DNA from: Natrialba magadii ATCC 43099
Lineage (GTDB): Archaea > Halobacteriota > Halobacteria > Halobacteriales > Natrialbaceae
Assembly (NCBI RefSeq): GCF_000025625.1
Contig: NC_013922.1
Span: forward strand, 868,001 to 932,000
Reading direction: 5' to 3'
DNA length: 64,000 nt
The position numbers and the translations under genes are program-made. Shown here piece by piece: positions 20,294-29,357 of this stretch. Below the pieces are notes generated by a model, which saw nothing but the letters and a program-made list of their open reading frames with translations, ran no database searches and was not told the origin of the DNA. The stretch's first letter is position 1. Every line of letters begins with the position of its first letter.

Positions 20294-20391
20294 ATGGCTA
20301 CAAACCCTCCCTGGGGTTTGGAAGCCACGTCTCGGGTGTCTTCAGCACCCGGGGCAGTTCGCATATGCCCGTTGTGGCTTCCGTTCTAATA
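20294..20391 (+). ncRNA. Structured RNA of unknown family, cassette copy 1
   Basis: Starts where the promoter predicts. Helices: AAACCC (20302-20307) with GGGTTT (20314-20319); closing helix GGAAGCCAC (20320-20328) with GTGGCTTCC (20374-20382). Inside the closing helix are CGGGTG/CACCCG (20333-20338 with 20346-20351) and GGGCA/TGCCC (20352-20356 with 20366-20370). Copy 2 at 44310 keeps all of these with compensating changes. An ATG-to-TAA frame of 31 codons spans the unit, but its middle is in a different frame from that of copy 2, so RNA rather than a peptide is conserved. The 3' end is not fixed; similarity continues past TTCTAAT to about 20438 (GTTGAC, CTTATA). Confidence 0.6.
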
Positions 20392-20506
20392 GTTGACGTA
20401 AACAGACTTATATCTACTGCTAAGAAACCGATAAAGATGGGCGCACGCCACTCTCGTCAGTAGCGAGTTGAAGCAACTGGGTTACAGAACTGGGTCCAAC
20501 CGATCG

Positions 20507-22177
20507 TTAGAGCCGCTTGCTCACGTACGGCCCGTCCTGATGATAGCCGAGCTTGTTCCGGTAGTACTCCCGCGCGCCGATACCCGAGATGACGCTAACC
20601 TTGTCGTAGCCTGCGTCGGCTGCGAGCTCCTCTGCTTGCTCCATCAGGCGGCGGCCGTAGCCCTGATGCTGGTGCTGTCCTGACTCGCCCTCCTCGCCCA
20701 TCGTAACCTCAGACCCGTAGACGTGAAGTTCGCGAATGAGCGCGGTGTTCTCGAGTTCCGGTCGCACAGGATCGTGCGGAAACCGGAGTCGGCAGAAGCC
20801 GATCAGGAGGTCCTGCTCGAAGTCCTCGAAGGAAATGAAGTGTTCCGTGCCGCCGCAAGCGTCGTAGGTCATGACGTCGAGTTCGACCTCGTTCGGTTCG
20901 GCGTCGTTCATCCCGACCTCGCGACAGCGGATGCACTCGCAAGTCCAGTCGTGTTCGTCCATGCGCTTGCGCGCGAGCTGGCGGAGGTTCGACTTCCAGA
21001 CGCCGGCGTCGATGAAGTCCGCCGGAATGTCGCGCTGGACCCGCTGGAGGCGCGTGTAGCGCGGAATCATGTCCTTGATTTCAGCGACCAGGTCGGCGGC
21101 TTCGTCGTTGTCGAGGGGATCGTACTCGCCCTTGTGCCACCAGTCGTACGTTGCGGTGCCGCGGACGATGAGCGTCGGGTAAATCTTCAGGTAGTCGGGC
21201 TTCCACTGCTCTTCTTCGAAGATGCGCCGGAAGTCTTCGAGACACATCTCCTTGCTCATCCCTGGCTGGCCGGGCATCATGTGGAAGCCGACCTTGAACG
21301 CCGAGTCACGGAGTCGCTGGTTGGCGTCGATCGACGCCTGCGCGCCGTGGCCGCGGTGCATCTCCCGATTGATCCGCTCGTAGGTGGTCTGGACCCCGAC
21401 CTCGACTTTCGTGCCACCGAGGTCGAGCATCCGGTCGATCTGCTCGGGGTCACACCAGTCGGGCTTGGTCTCGAACGTCGTGCCGATGTTACGGACGTCT
21501 CCGGTCTCGTTCTCCGCGATCACGTCTTCGAGATATTTGAACTCGTACTCCTCGGGGTCCTCTGCGAAGCTGATGCCCTCCGCCGGCTCGGGCTCCTTGT
21601 CGACGTCGTAGTCGTTCATCGCCTCCAGGGCGCGCTTGACGAACCACTCCTGGTAGTCGTGGCTCCGGGCGGTCATCGTCCCACCCATCAGGATGAGTTC
21701 GACCTTGTCGATCGGGTGACCGATCTCCCGGAGCTGCTCGAGTCGCAGCGTCACCTGGCCGTACGGGTCGTAGTCGTTCTGGACGCCGCGGGCGGCGGCG
21801 GGTTCGTTTCCGGTGTAGCTCTGGGAGGAGGAAAACTCCGAGTCGGGGCCGCCGGGACAGTAGAGACACTTCCCGTGAGGACACCGCTCGGGCGAGGTCA
21901 TGATCGCAACCGGTGAGACACCCGAGGCGGTGCGGACGGGCTTGCGCTGGAGCACCGCTTCCAGATCCTCACGGTGTTCCTGTGGCGCATAATCAAGCAG
22001 CTCCGAGTTCTTCGGCACCTTCGGCGCGGAGTGCTCCGAACAGGCCTCGAGTTTGGCCTTCTCGACCTCGTCGCGCTCGATTTCGCCCGCGAGGATCCGG
22101 TCGACGAGCGTCTCACAGACCCGTCGGAAGGCTTTCGTCTCGGTTGGATCGTCGGAATCGGGCGTCTCGGTACTCAC
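20507..22177 (-). CDS. elp3: tRNA uridine-34 carboxymethyl synthase Elp3 (radical SAM/GNAT)
   Basis: 556 residues, normal archaeal length. The radical-SAM cluster motif is C99-x4-C104-x2-C107 (CPHGKCLYCPGG). Elp3 blocks VELILMGGTMTAR, VEVGVQTTYERIN and FHMMPGQPGM follow. The C-terminal GNAT acetyltransferase domain (about 400-556) has RELHVYGSEV and QHQGYGRRLMEQAEELA, the acetyl-CoA loop. It makes cm5U at the wobble position of tRNAs. It converges with the structured RNA of copy 1, about 115 bp away. Confidence 0.96.
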   Translation of the reverse strand: MSTETPDSDDPTETKAFRRVCETLVDRILAGEIERDEVEKAKLEACSEHSAPKVPKNSELLDYAPQEHREDLEAVLQRKPVRTASGVSPVAIMTSPERCPHGKCLYCPGGPDSEFSSSQSYTGNEPAAARGVQNDYDPYGQVTLRLEQLREIGHPIDKVELILMGGTMTARSHDYQEWFVKRALEAMNDYDVDKEPEPAEGISFAEDPEEYEFKYLEDVIAENETGDVRNIGTTFETKPDWCDPEQIDRMLDLGGTKVEVGVQTTYERINREMHRGHGAQASIDANQRLRDSAFKVGFHMMPGQPGMSKEMCLEDFRRIFEEEQWKPDYLKIYPTLIVRGTATYDWWHKGEYDPLDNDEAADLVAEIKDMIPRYTRLQRVQRDIPADFIDAGVWKSNLRQLARKRMDEHDWTCECIRCREVGMNDAEPNEVELDVMTYDACGGTEHFISFEDFEQDLLIGFCRLRFPHDPVRPELENTALIRELHVYGSEVTMGEEGESGQHQHQGYGRRLMEQAEELAADAGYDKVSVISGIGAREYYRNKLGYHQDGPYVSKRL

Positions 22178-22252
22178 TACAGGACGTTCATCGTGCAGCG
22201 CGAATAAGCGTGTCGGACTCGCTACTGCTTGCTCGCAGTCTCCAATCGGCGT

Positions 22253-22603
22253 TCACTCGTCAATCTCGTTGAACTTCGTCGAACCGCACTGACAGCCCGC
22301 CGGCCGTCCGATCAGGCGCGTCGTCCCATCCGGCCACTTCTCGGCCGCGTACGCCGTCTGACAGTCAGCACAGATGACTGCGACTTTCCGCTTTTCCGCA
22401 CCCGTCTTGTTTTCCGTTTGCACCGCAACTCCCGGCGCCGATTCCACAGGTGACTCGTTCACACCCTCTTTCGTCGTACTCTCTCGCCCCGCTGAGTTTG
22501 TCTGCTCCGCATCCTGTTGCTCCGACTCGGTCGCGGATGCGGACTCCGATGGCGATCTAGATGGCACACCAAAAGAAGTGGTCCGAACGGACATCCGACT
22601 CAC
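22253..22603 (-). CDS. Small zinc-ribbon protein
   Basis: 116 residues (ATG at 22594 is an equal alternative start). The N-terminal 70 residues are Ser/Glu-rich and probably disordered. The C-terminal part has CADCQTAYAAEKWPDG and GCQCGSTKF, two cysteine pairs that should bind one zinc. No further domain is visible. Upstream of it, elp3 begins on the same strand's downstream side; no operon link is evident. Function unknown. Confidence 0.6.
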   Translation of the reverse strand: MSRMSVRTTSFGVPSRSPSESASATESEQQDAEQTNSAGRESTTKEGVNESPVESAPGVAVQTENKTGAEKRKVAVICADCQTAYAAEKWPDGTTRLIGRPAGCQCGSTKFNEIDE

Positions 22604-22747
22604 CCTTTGAACGTGAGTCCCTTTATGACAGTCGGCTGGCTCTCGGTGCGGTTACGTCCCGTTTGTCAGGATAGGGAAGGACAGGAAAGGACAGGACTGA
22701 CTCACGAAAACACGAAAACTGCCATCACCGTTCTCCACCCTGCTCTC

Positions 22748-22833
22748 CTATAGTAACAACTGCAACTAGTTACACACTGATCGCCGAGCAGGCTGGCGAT
22801 CAAGTGTGCAGTGACTTGCAGTGGCTACTATAT
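22748..22833. repeat. 86-bp near-palindromic repeat (MITE-like), copy 2
   Basis: Nearly identical to the copy at 18689 (both arms and loop match); the last base of the right arm differs (TACTATAT instead of TACTATAG). It ends 5 bp beyond the stop codon of the Bat-type regulator gene, so its hairpin could also act as that gene's terminator. Confidence 0.9.
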
Positions 22834-22838
22834 TGGCC

Positions 22839-23522
22839 TCACCCATCGCTCTCGCCGGACGCTGTCTCAGCACGCTCACTCGAGACGACCAGCGTATTCT
22901 GCGTGAGATTCGCCGTCGCTCGGCGCAATCGTTGTGAGACCGCGTTCGTCGAGATGCCGAGTTCGTCAGCCAGATCGCTAATCTGTGCGTTGCGGGGGAT
23001 GGCGAAGTAGCCCAACTCGAGTCCGACGACGAGCGCCTCCCGTTGTTCGGTGGTGAGTTCGTACTCACGTTCTCTCGGGGCGGTGCCGTCGTAGATGCGC
23101 TGGAGTTCGAAGGTGTACTCTTTCTCCTGAAAGTAGCGCTGGAACCCCTTGACTGCGGTCTGGCTCACGAATTTGAGTTTGAGAAACCAGCGGCCATCGG
23201 TCGCCTGCGCCTCCTGTATGATCCCGTGTTGATTGACGATCTCGTCGACCAGTTGCTGTACCGGTTCGGTCCAGTGGACGTTGAGGTAGGCGATGTCTTC
23301 TTTCTGGTCGAGGAGTTCGAATTCCTCGATGCTCGAGTCGGACTCGAGTGCAGCAGCCATCGCGTCGATGTCACAGTCAGAGACCCACAGGAAGGGCATG
23401 ATCCACTCCCGGCTGTGGGTGGCGAGTCGTTCGACCTCGATGGTTGCCTCGCCGATGCGGTCGAACGTGTCTCCGAGAGCGAATGCGTCGGCGGGAAGCG
23501 TGAACTCGGCGATGACGCTCAT
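22839..23522 (-). CDS. Bat-type (HTH-10) transcriptional regulator
   Basis: 227 residues from ATG 23522 (MSVIAEFTLPADAFALGDTF). The N-terminal two thirds match the bacterio-opsin-activator-like sensor region common in haloarchaea. The C-terminal HTH (about 165-215: LTTEQREALVVGLELGYF, LADELGISTNAVSQRLRRA) is the HTH-10 DNA-binding domain. It has no PAS or GAF domain, so it belongs to the short subgroup. Target genes are unknown. Confidence 0.87.
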   Translation of the reverse strand: MSVIAEFTLPADAFALGDTFDRIGEATIEVERLATHSREWIMPFLWVSDCDIDAMAAALESDSSIEEFELLDQKEDIAYLNVHWTEPVQQLVDEIVNQHGIIQEAQATDGRWFLKLKFVSQTAVKGFQRYFQEKEYTFELQRIYDGTAPREREYELTTEQREALVVGLELGYFAIPRNAQISDLADELGISTNAVSQRLRRATANLTQNTLVVSSERAETASGESDG

Positions 23523-23672
23523 AGGGGACAAAACAGCCGACCGAGGATAAGTTGGCGGGGTGGCTGTCAACGGCGTGGCTAGTCGGTAACCAGCTGGTAC
23601 AGTACTCGGATGAGTCGGTAGCCTGGATGAGAAATCCCGTCTGCGGCGTTCCTGAACTGGCCGTTACGTCGC

Positions 23673-24275
23673 TTACGTCCGCTCGCGTTCGCGCTCCCAC
23701 TCCGATCCACGGTCTCCGTCATCACTGTCGACACGCCGCTGTCGCTCCTCGTTCACTCGGTTCCTATCCCGACTCGGCTCACGCTGCCACCGATCCGCCG
23801 CTTCGATTGTTTCCGTCTCGAGTAGCCGCTCGAGTTTCGCCTCGAACTGGGCGTCGGTGAGTTTGCCGGCGGCGTATCGCTGGCGGAGTGTCTCGAGTGC
23901 GTCGCTGGCCGAGTCGTCGCTGGCGGTGTCGCCGCTGGCGGTCGTGGTCGTGTGGGTGTGGGTGTGTGGCTCGGAGTGGCGAGCTGTCGAGTGCCGTGAG
24001 TGACGTGAGGTGTGGGACGATTCTGGTGCCGAGTCTGTCGTGCTATCGGCCCTCGCTGACTCCTCGGCTGTCGACTCGTCCCACCACTCTGCGCGATCAT
24101 CGTCATCGCCGAACAGCAGCGCGATGATCGGAATCACGGCAATGTAGCTCACGAGCAACACGGGAAGCCACCACGACGCACCGATGAACAGTCCGAACAA
24201 CCAGAGCCCGGTAAGCCCCAGCGTTACCACTTCGACGACGTGTTCTCGAAGTCGCCCGACGGCGTCGTCGGCCAT
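23673..24275 (-). CDS. Membrane protein with C-terminal SHOCT motif
   Basis: 200 residues. Two hydrophobic segments (about 15-33 and 35-55) are followed by a long Ser/His/Thr-rich linker with a HTHTHTTTT run, then a short SHOCT-like helix pair (ALETLRQRYAAGKLTDAQFEAKLERLLE, about 131-158). SHOCT segments usually end proteins and mediate oligomer contacts. The last 40 residues are charged. Function unknown; the architecture is common in haloarchaea. Confidence 0.75.
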   Translation of the reverse strand: MADDAVGRLREHVVEVVTLGLTGLWLFGLFIGASWWLPVLLVSYIAVIPIIALLFGDDDDRAEWWDESTAEESARADSTTDSAPESSHTSRHSRHSTARHSEPHTHTHTTTTASGDTASDDSASDALETLRQRYAAGKLTDAQFEAKLERLLETETIEAADRWQREPSRDRNRVNEERQRRVDSDDGDRGSEWERERERT

Positions 24276-24409
24276 AGGTTGGTGTACAGGTTATGCTCCC
24301 GGCCAGAAAGCTGTTTCTGCACTCACATGCCCGAGGGATTTCGGTTTCGATTCGTGACCGCTGCTGTGAGCTCACGCCGAGAGCGAACAGCCTCCAGCGT
24401 TGCCACTTC

Positions 24410-24451
24410 GGTATCCGGTATCGGGTATCGGGTATCGGGTATCGGGTCCGG
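24410..24451. repeat. 7-bp tandem repeat (GGTATCG)
   Basis: Six units, the first and last imperfect, lie in the gap between two minus-strand genes just beyond the DHH gene stop. No coding or promoter role is evident. Confidence 0.85.
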
Positions 24452-24495
24452 AGTGGTCGGAGAACGAGGCAGCGTTGTGTCGCGGCGCGCGGGCT

Positions 24496-26694
24496 CTATG
24501 CGAGCGTGTCGTCGAGCGCCTCGAGTGCAGCCTGGCGCACGGCATCGCGTTCACCGGGCAGGAACTCGACATGGCCGTCCTCGCCGCCGACGACGTGGAC
24601 GCCTGCGTCGGGAACTGCCTCGGCGATCGCGTCGCCAAGGTCGCGGACGTTCAGCGATTCGGTCGCACGGACGTGGAGTTCGTCGTCACCGAGGCCGATG
24701 GTGACGAACGAGTCGTCCTCGCGTTCACGACGGTGCAGCGCGTCGAGCAGGAGCGTCGTCGTCGGGAAGTTGTAGCGGTGGGTGAACGCCGCCGTATCGA
24801 GCACGGCGACGGTGTTCCCGTCGACGTCTTCGGTCGTCAGGTTCTCCCGTGCCGTCTCAAGTCCGGTATCGAGCTTCGAGCGGAACTGCTCGGAGACGTG
24901 GGCTGCGAGGTCGCCATCGTGATCGAACAGCAGGTCGGCGACGAGTTCACGCTTGTCCTTGTAGGACTGGTAGTAGGACTCGAGTGCGACGGCTTCGCGA
25001 CGCTCCGAGAGCGCCGTCTCGTCGAAGCCGGCCTCGGTTGCGAGGTCGGTGTAGGCCTCGGGGGTGTCCTCCCAGTAGCTGATCGCCGGAAGGTGTTCGA
25101 CGTCCTCGCGTACGTCGTTGTTGACCAGCGCGGCGATGTTCGCCGAGAGCGCGGTCGACGTAACGTCCGAGACGTCTTCGCTGGCGAGCGACGGCGCGAC
25201 GGCGACGGAGACTGCGTCGGCAACCTCCTCGTCGGCGTTGCTGTCGTCGACGACGAGCGCGTCGGCGTCGTACAGCGAGAGCAGGTCGTAGCCGTCGACG
25301 GATTCGACGGTCGAACCGGCGTCGACGAGGACGACGAGCGGCAACTGCTCGCCGTGGCGCTCGCGCGCCTCGAGCATCGAAGTCACGTCGTCGGTTGCGG
25401 CGTCCATGTCGTAGACGCGGCCGTCGAGCGGTCGGCGCTCGAAGTAGTGGTACTCGGCGTCGTCGCGGGTGTGCTTCTCGCGGATCAGCGGGAGCACGGC
25501 GCGCTCGATGGCGGCACCGGCGACGTAGCCGTCCGCAGTCGCGCCGTGACGAACGACGACCGGGCGCGCCTCCATAACGGCACGACGAATCTCGGTCGCG
25601 GCGTCGACGAGGCCGTCCTCGACGGCGGCCACTGCGTCGTGCTCGGCGAGCAGGGATGCGTCGTCAGGGCTCGCCTCGCGCTCGAGTGCGTTCTCGAGTC
25701 GGTCGACGACGGTCTGGCGCTCTTCGTCTGCGAGCTGGTCGAGCATTTCGGTCTCGACTTGCAGGTCGCCGTAGTGGCGTTCGACCTCGCCCTCGAGTGC
25801 GACGACGTCGTCGACGTCGACATCGGGGTAGGCGCGGACGCCGGCTTCCTCGAATGCGGCGCACTCGACGGTACCGGTCTCGTCGCGCAGTTCGAAGACG
25901 GTCGGGCCGCTGGTCTGGCGGACACCGGTAATCTCGCCCTCGAGGCGGACGACGCTGCCGACCTGATTTTCGATGGCGTCGACGGTGGTGCGCTTGAGGG
26001 CGGGTCCCTCGTCGGCGTCGGCATCGACGTCAGTGTCTGCGTCTACGTCTGCGGTAGCGGTGTCAGCGCTTGCGTCGGCCTCTGCAGCGCCGGTCGACGT
26101 GCTGGCCGCCGCGGACTCGGTTGCAACGGAGCCGCTGCCGTTCGTGACGGGTTCGGTTGCGTTCGATGCGTCGGGTGCCGACTGGCTGCCACTCGAATCG
26201 ACTGATTCGTCGGCGGCGGAATCGGTGGTCTCTACGCTGGAGTCAGCGCTGGACTCCGAATCGGAGTCAGAACCAGCATCCGACGACTCGTCGCCAGATC
26301 CGTCCTCACCGTAGTCTTCGGGACGGAACTCGTCGTCTGCCGTCTCGATCAGTTTGCCGCGGAACTCGCGTTCGCGCTGGCGGATCGACCAGCCGAGGTC
26401 GACGTTACCGTTATCTCGAACGTCGAGCACCTGGACGTAGACGTCGTCGCCAGGTTCCCAGTCGAGACTTTCGAGTCGTTGGTCGAGTTCGCTTCTGTGC
26501 AACAGGCCTGTAACGTGTGATCCGATGTCGATGAAGACACCGAAATCGGCGTAGCCGTCGACGGTGCCCCGGTAGTATCGGCCGGGGGAGAGCTGCGAGG
26601 CGGACGTGCCCTCGAATTCGAAGACCGCGTCCTCCTCGTGACTCTCGCAGATTTCGCCGTCAACGGGTATGCCGCAGATGATACAATTACCCAT
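24496..26694 (-). CDS. DHH-family phosphoesterase with zinc finger and S1/OB domains (RecJ-like)
   Basis: 732 residues. The N-terminus has a small zinc finger (CIICGIPVDGEICESH). Then an S1 RNA-binding domain (about 38-110: YYRGTVDGYADFGVFIDIGSHVTGLLHRSEL), a disordered Ser/Asp/Ala linker (about 130-225), a second OB fold (about 230-310: VVRLEGEITGVRQTSGPTVFEL), and a DHH/DHHA1-like core (about 360-732). In the core, LVVLVDAGSTVESV and DALVVDDSNAD are the metal-binding region. Archaeal proteins of this type are RecJ/Cdc45-related nucleases or GAN partners. The canonical DHH triplet is degenerate here, so activity is uncertain. Confidence 0.82.
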   Translation of the reverse strand: MGNCIICGIPVDGEICESHEEDAVFEFEGTSASQLSPGRYYRGTVDGYADFGVFIDIGSHVTGLLHRSELDQRLESLDWEPGDDVYVQVLDVRDNGNVDLGWSIRQREREFRGKLIETADDEFRPEDYGEDGSGDESSDAGSDSDSESSADSSVETTDSAADESVDSSGSQSAPDASNATEPVTNGSGSVATESAAASTSTGAAEADASADTATADVDADTDVDADADEGPALKRTTVDAIENQVGSVVRLEGEITGVRQTSGPTVFELRDETGTVECAAFEEAGVRAYPDVDVDDVVALEGEVERHYGDLQVETEMLDQLADEERQTVVDRLENALEREASPDDASLLAEHDAVAAVEDGLVDAATEIRRAVMEARPVVVRHGATADGYVAGAAIERAVLPLIREKHTRDDAEYHYFERRPLDGRVYDMDAATDDVTSMLEARERHGEQLPLVVLVDAGSTVESVDGYDLLSLYDADALVVDDSNADEEVADAVSVAVAPSLASEDVSDVTSTALSANIAALVNNDVREDVEHLPAISYWEDTPEAYTDLATEAGFDETALSERREAVALESYYQSYKDKRELVADLLFDHDGDLAAHVSEQFRSKLDTGLETARENLTTEDVDGNTVAVLDTAAFTHRYNFPTTTLLLDALHRREREDDSFVTIGLGDDELHVRATESLNVRDLGDAIAEAVPDAGVHVVGGEDGHVEFLPGERDAVRQAALEALDDTLA

Positions 26695-26878
26695 CTACCC
26701 CTAGCAAGCAGTTTCGTCCTAAAACGGTTGTCGAAATGCGTCCGGGTTGTCACGGTCCGGAACGGTCCGGTAAACGCGACGGTAGGACCGGTCACGACCG
26801 GGAGTAGCTTACTCTCCCTCGCCCGAGGGGCACAGTCGCTTGTCGTTGGCGATACGCTCCGGAAACAGCTTGGGACCG

Positions 26879-27142
26879 TTACTCGAACACCGCGGAGTTC
26901 TCCTGGAGGTCCTCGATATCTTCGACGAGTTTCTCTATGTCTTCCGGGAACAGCGAGACCTGTACCTCGTTGCCGTCCTCGTCGTCGAAGACGAGTTTGA
27001 CGCGTTTGTCCCCGAATTCGCGGGCTTCGGCACCGTCGACATCGAACAGTTTGACGGTGGCTTCCTTGTTGTTTGGACCGATGTTCTTGATCGCGCCGTC
27101 GTTCAACTCGAGCATGAACTCCTCGAGAGTCAGTGCGAGCAT
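26879..27142 (-). CDS. Conserved small acidic protein
   Basis: 87 residues from ATG 27142 (MLALTLEEFMLELNDGAIKNIG). It is mostly beta strand with strong acidity (KLVFDDEDGNEVQVSLFPEDIEKL). No motif or signal. It looks like a conserved haloarchaeal protein; function unknown. Confidence 0.65.
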   Translation of the reverse strand: MLALTLEEFMLELNDGAIKNIGPNNKEATVKLFDVDGAEAREFGDKRVKLVFDDEDGNEVQVSLFPEDIEKLVEDIEDLQENSAVFE

Positions 27143-27489
27143 ACACCTCGTACGAACGCCGGGTAAAAAACGCCACGGCATTCGCCGCCGTGACGGTAAC
27201 CACATCGGACCCCAGGTCAGAAAGACAGGGTCAGACCGTTGCACGGTGTGTCAGCGTGCAGACGGTAGACAGTTGTTCTGCTAGCGACTGAATAAATAGT
27301 GGGGATCGTTTATTCGCCAGATAGCGTGGCCTTCGATCCGAAACACGATTCGATATCGTGCGACTCGGCACACAGCATTGTAAAGTCGGAATCCCCACCG
27401 GCCGTCGCCGGTGAATTGAATCGTCTCACCATCCTCGACCGAGGCACGCACCCAATTTTAAGTCGTACAGGACGAACAGTTCGAGTGGT
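27143..27489. promoter_or_regulatory. Divergent intergenic region with a GAATAAA/TTTATTC inverted repeat
   Basis: The 347 bp between divergent genes hold a perfect 7-bp inverted repeat (27290-27296 and 27309-27315) that could be an operator. A TATA-like TTTTAA (27456-27461) fits the hydrolase gene at 27490. No other gene is visible. Confidence 0.5.
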
Positions 27490-28224
27490 ATGGCTATGGA
27501 ACTCACCTGGCACGGCCACTCGACCTGGCACGTCACCGTTGGCGACACCGACCTGCTGATCGACCCGTTCTTCGACAACCCGAAGACGGATCTCGATCCG
27601 TCGGACATCGAGACACCCGACTACGTCCTGCTTACGCACGGGCATGCAGACCATATCGCCCACGCGGGCGAGTTTTCTGAGGCAACGCTCGTCGCGACGC
27701 CCGAACTCGTCTCCTACTGTGAGGAGGAGTTCGGCTTCGAGGACGCCGTCGGCGGGATGGGCATGAACCTCGGCGGCACCGTCGAGTGTGGCGACGCCTT
27801 CGTCACGATGGTCCGCGCCGACCACACGAACGGCATTATGACCGAGAACGACACGAGCGGCGGCATGCCTGCCGGCTTTGTCATCTCGGATACGAATCCA
27901 ACACAGGTGGCGGACGAAGAGTCGACGACGTTCTACCACGCTGGCGACACCTCACTCATGAGCGAGATGCGCGACGTTATCGGGCCGTACCTCGAGCCCG
28001 ACGGCGCCGCCGTGCCGATCGGCGACCACTTCACCATGGGCCCCTGGCAGGCTGCCGTCGCCATCGACTGGCTCGACGTCGACCACGCCTTCCCACAGCA
28101 CTACGACACGTTCCCACCGATCGAACAGGATACCGACGACTTCGAGGACGAAGTGCAGGCAACCGGCAGCGACGCCGAGGTTCACGCGCTCGCTGCTGAC
28201 GAACCGTTCACGCTCGAGTCCTGA
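27490..28224 (+). CDS. UPF0173-type metallo-beta-lactamase hydrolase
   Basis: 244 residues (a second ATG at 27496 is possible). The metal motif is H50-x-H52-x-D54-H55 in [12 protein letters not shown]. Other ligands lie in [17 protein letters not shown] and the late QHYDTFPPI, the typical UPF0173 end. These are cytoplasmic hydrolases of unknown substrate found across archaea and bacteria. Monocistronic by spacing. Confidence 0.9.
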   Translation: MAMELTWHGHSTWHVTVGDTDLLIDPFFDNPKTDLDPSDIETPDYVLLTHGHADHIAHAGEFSEATLVATPELVSYCEEEFGFEDAVGGMGMNLGGTVECGDAFVTMVRADHTNGIMTENDTSGGMPAGFVISDTNPTQVADEESTTFYHAGDTSLMSEMRDVIGPYLEPDGAAVPIGDHFTMGPWQAAVAIDWLDVDHAFPQHYDTFPPIEQDTDDFEDEVQATGSDAEVHALAADEPFTLES

Positions 28225-28363
28225 GCAGGCTGTCGGGCTGTTCGTCCTCTCCTGACTCTCGGAGACGGGACCTGCCCCGTCTCCGACACTCGTATCACCA
28301 TCCCGAACGCTTTTGCTCCCGAGAACAACGTTTACAGCACCGGCTGTGGACGTCACGACTGCC

Positions 28364-28759
28364 ATGTCGAAACAGGCGACCACCATCTCCGAAGAGGGGT
28401 TCAGCGCGACCAACGAAATCCGTGACTTCGAGACGACGATCGACTCGAACGGCGAGGAGGGCCCGGACACACTCGAGACGCTGCTCGCAGCGTATGGGTC
28501 GTGCTACGTGCCCGCGCTGCGTGTCGGCGGACAACAGCGAGGCGTCGACGAACTCGGAAAGATTCAGATCGACACCGACGGCGAACTCAACGACGACGAC
28601 AAACTCGAGTCCATCTCGTTCGACATTCAGGTCGAAGCGGACGTCGACGACGAGACGGGCGAGGAGATTCTCGAGCGTGCGTTCGAACTGTGTAAGGTGC
28701 ACGACGCGCTGAAGGACAGTCTGCACGCGGACGCGAGTATCGACGGCGACGCGTTCTGA
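28364..28759 (+). CDS. OsmC-family peroxide-reducing protein
   Basis: 131 residues from ATG 28364. The two redox cysteines of the family are C47 (AAYGSCYVPAL) and C110 (ELCKVHDAL). OsmC/Ohr proteins reduce organic hydroperoxides in the cytoplasm. It lies 139 bp after the hydrolase gene with its own promoter-like region, so probably separate. Confidence 0.88.
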   Translation: MSKQATTISEEGFSATNEIRDFETTIDSNGEEGPDTLETLLAAYGSCYVPALRVGGQQRGVDELGKIQIDTDGELNDDDKLESISFDIQVEADVDDETGEEILERAFELCKVHDALKDSLHADASIDGDAF

Positions 28760-29357
28760 GTGACACCGTCGTGCTCTGGGCGATTTCGAGACGCACACGT
28801 CCGAGCCAGATAACACGGACGGGCGACAAGAAACGGCTCAGAATCGATTCGATCAGTTGTGGGGTGGCTTTCAGACTGTGAGTGGCGGGGTGTAAGCGGA
28901 GTAGTATTGTATTCTTATCGTCAATGGTTGTTCACTACTGACCACTCACTAGTGTGTCGTTTCTCACGGAGTGCGTTTACACTGAAAAACTCGCTCACCG
29001 CAGTGGTGAGCGGTGCCGGGGTGGAAGTGGGGTGGATGTGGGTTGGATGTGGGTTGGATGTGGGGTGGAACCGTCGGGTGCAGTGGGGAACACCCTGGTT
29101 CCAGTGGATGGCTGCAGTGGGATGGGGTGGAGTGAAGTGGGGTGGGTAGGGGGTGGGGTGGGTAGGGGGTGGGGTGGATGTGGGATGGTGGGTCGGATGA
29201 CCTGTGGATGACACGTCAGCGGAACGCTGGCCGGGGAAGCCAACTCGCCCGCTGTATTCACACATTCCTGCGCTTGTGTATTAGCCGTAGTGCCAAATTG
29301 TGTTGGAGACCATGAGAGTAAGACACATTCAATACGACTCGCGAGACAGCACCAGCC
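28760..29357. repeat. Gene-free 600 bp with G-rich tandem repeats
   Basis: No gene is supported. It holds a CTCACC/GGTGAG hairpin (28994-29010), an 11-bp repeat GGATGTGGGTT (about 29033-29063) and a GGGTGGGTAGGGG repeat (about 29139-29176). The many G-runs on the plus strand could fold as quadruplexes. The promoter of the carbonic-anhydrase-like gene should lie near its right end. Confidence 0.7.

Noticed and set aside
20294-20389. 31-codon peptide ending LWLPF, also seen as 30 codons at 44310-44402
   Set aside because: Start and end agree between copies but the middle is in different frames because each loop differs by one base; helices are kept instead, so RNA is the better reading.
29018-29185. 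Reading the G-rich tract as coding (Trp/Gly-rich or Pro/Thr-rich peptides)
   Set aside because: All frames are simple-sequence artefacts with no homologous feel and no conserved start.
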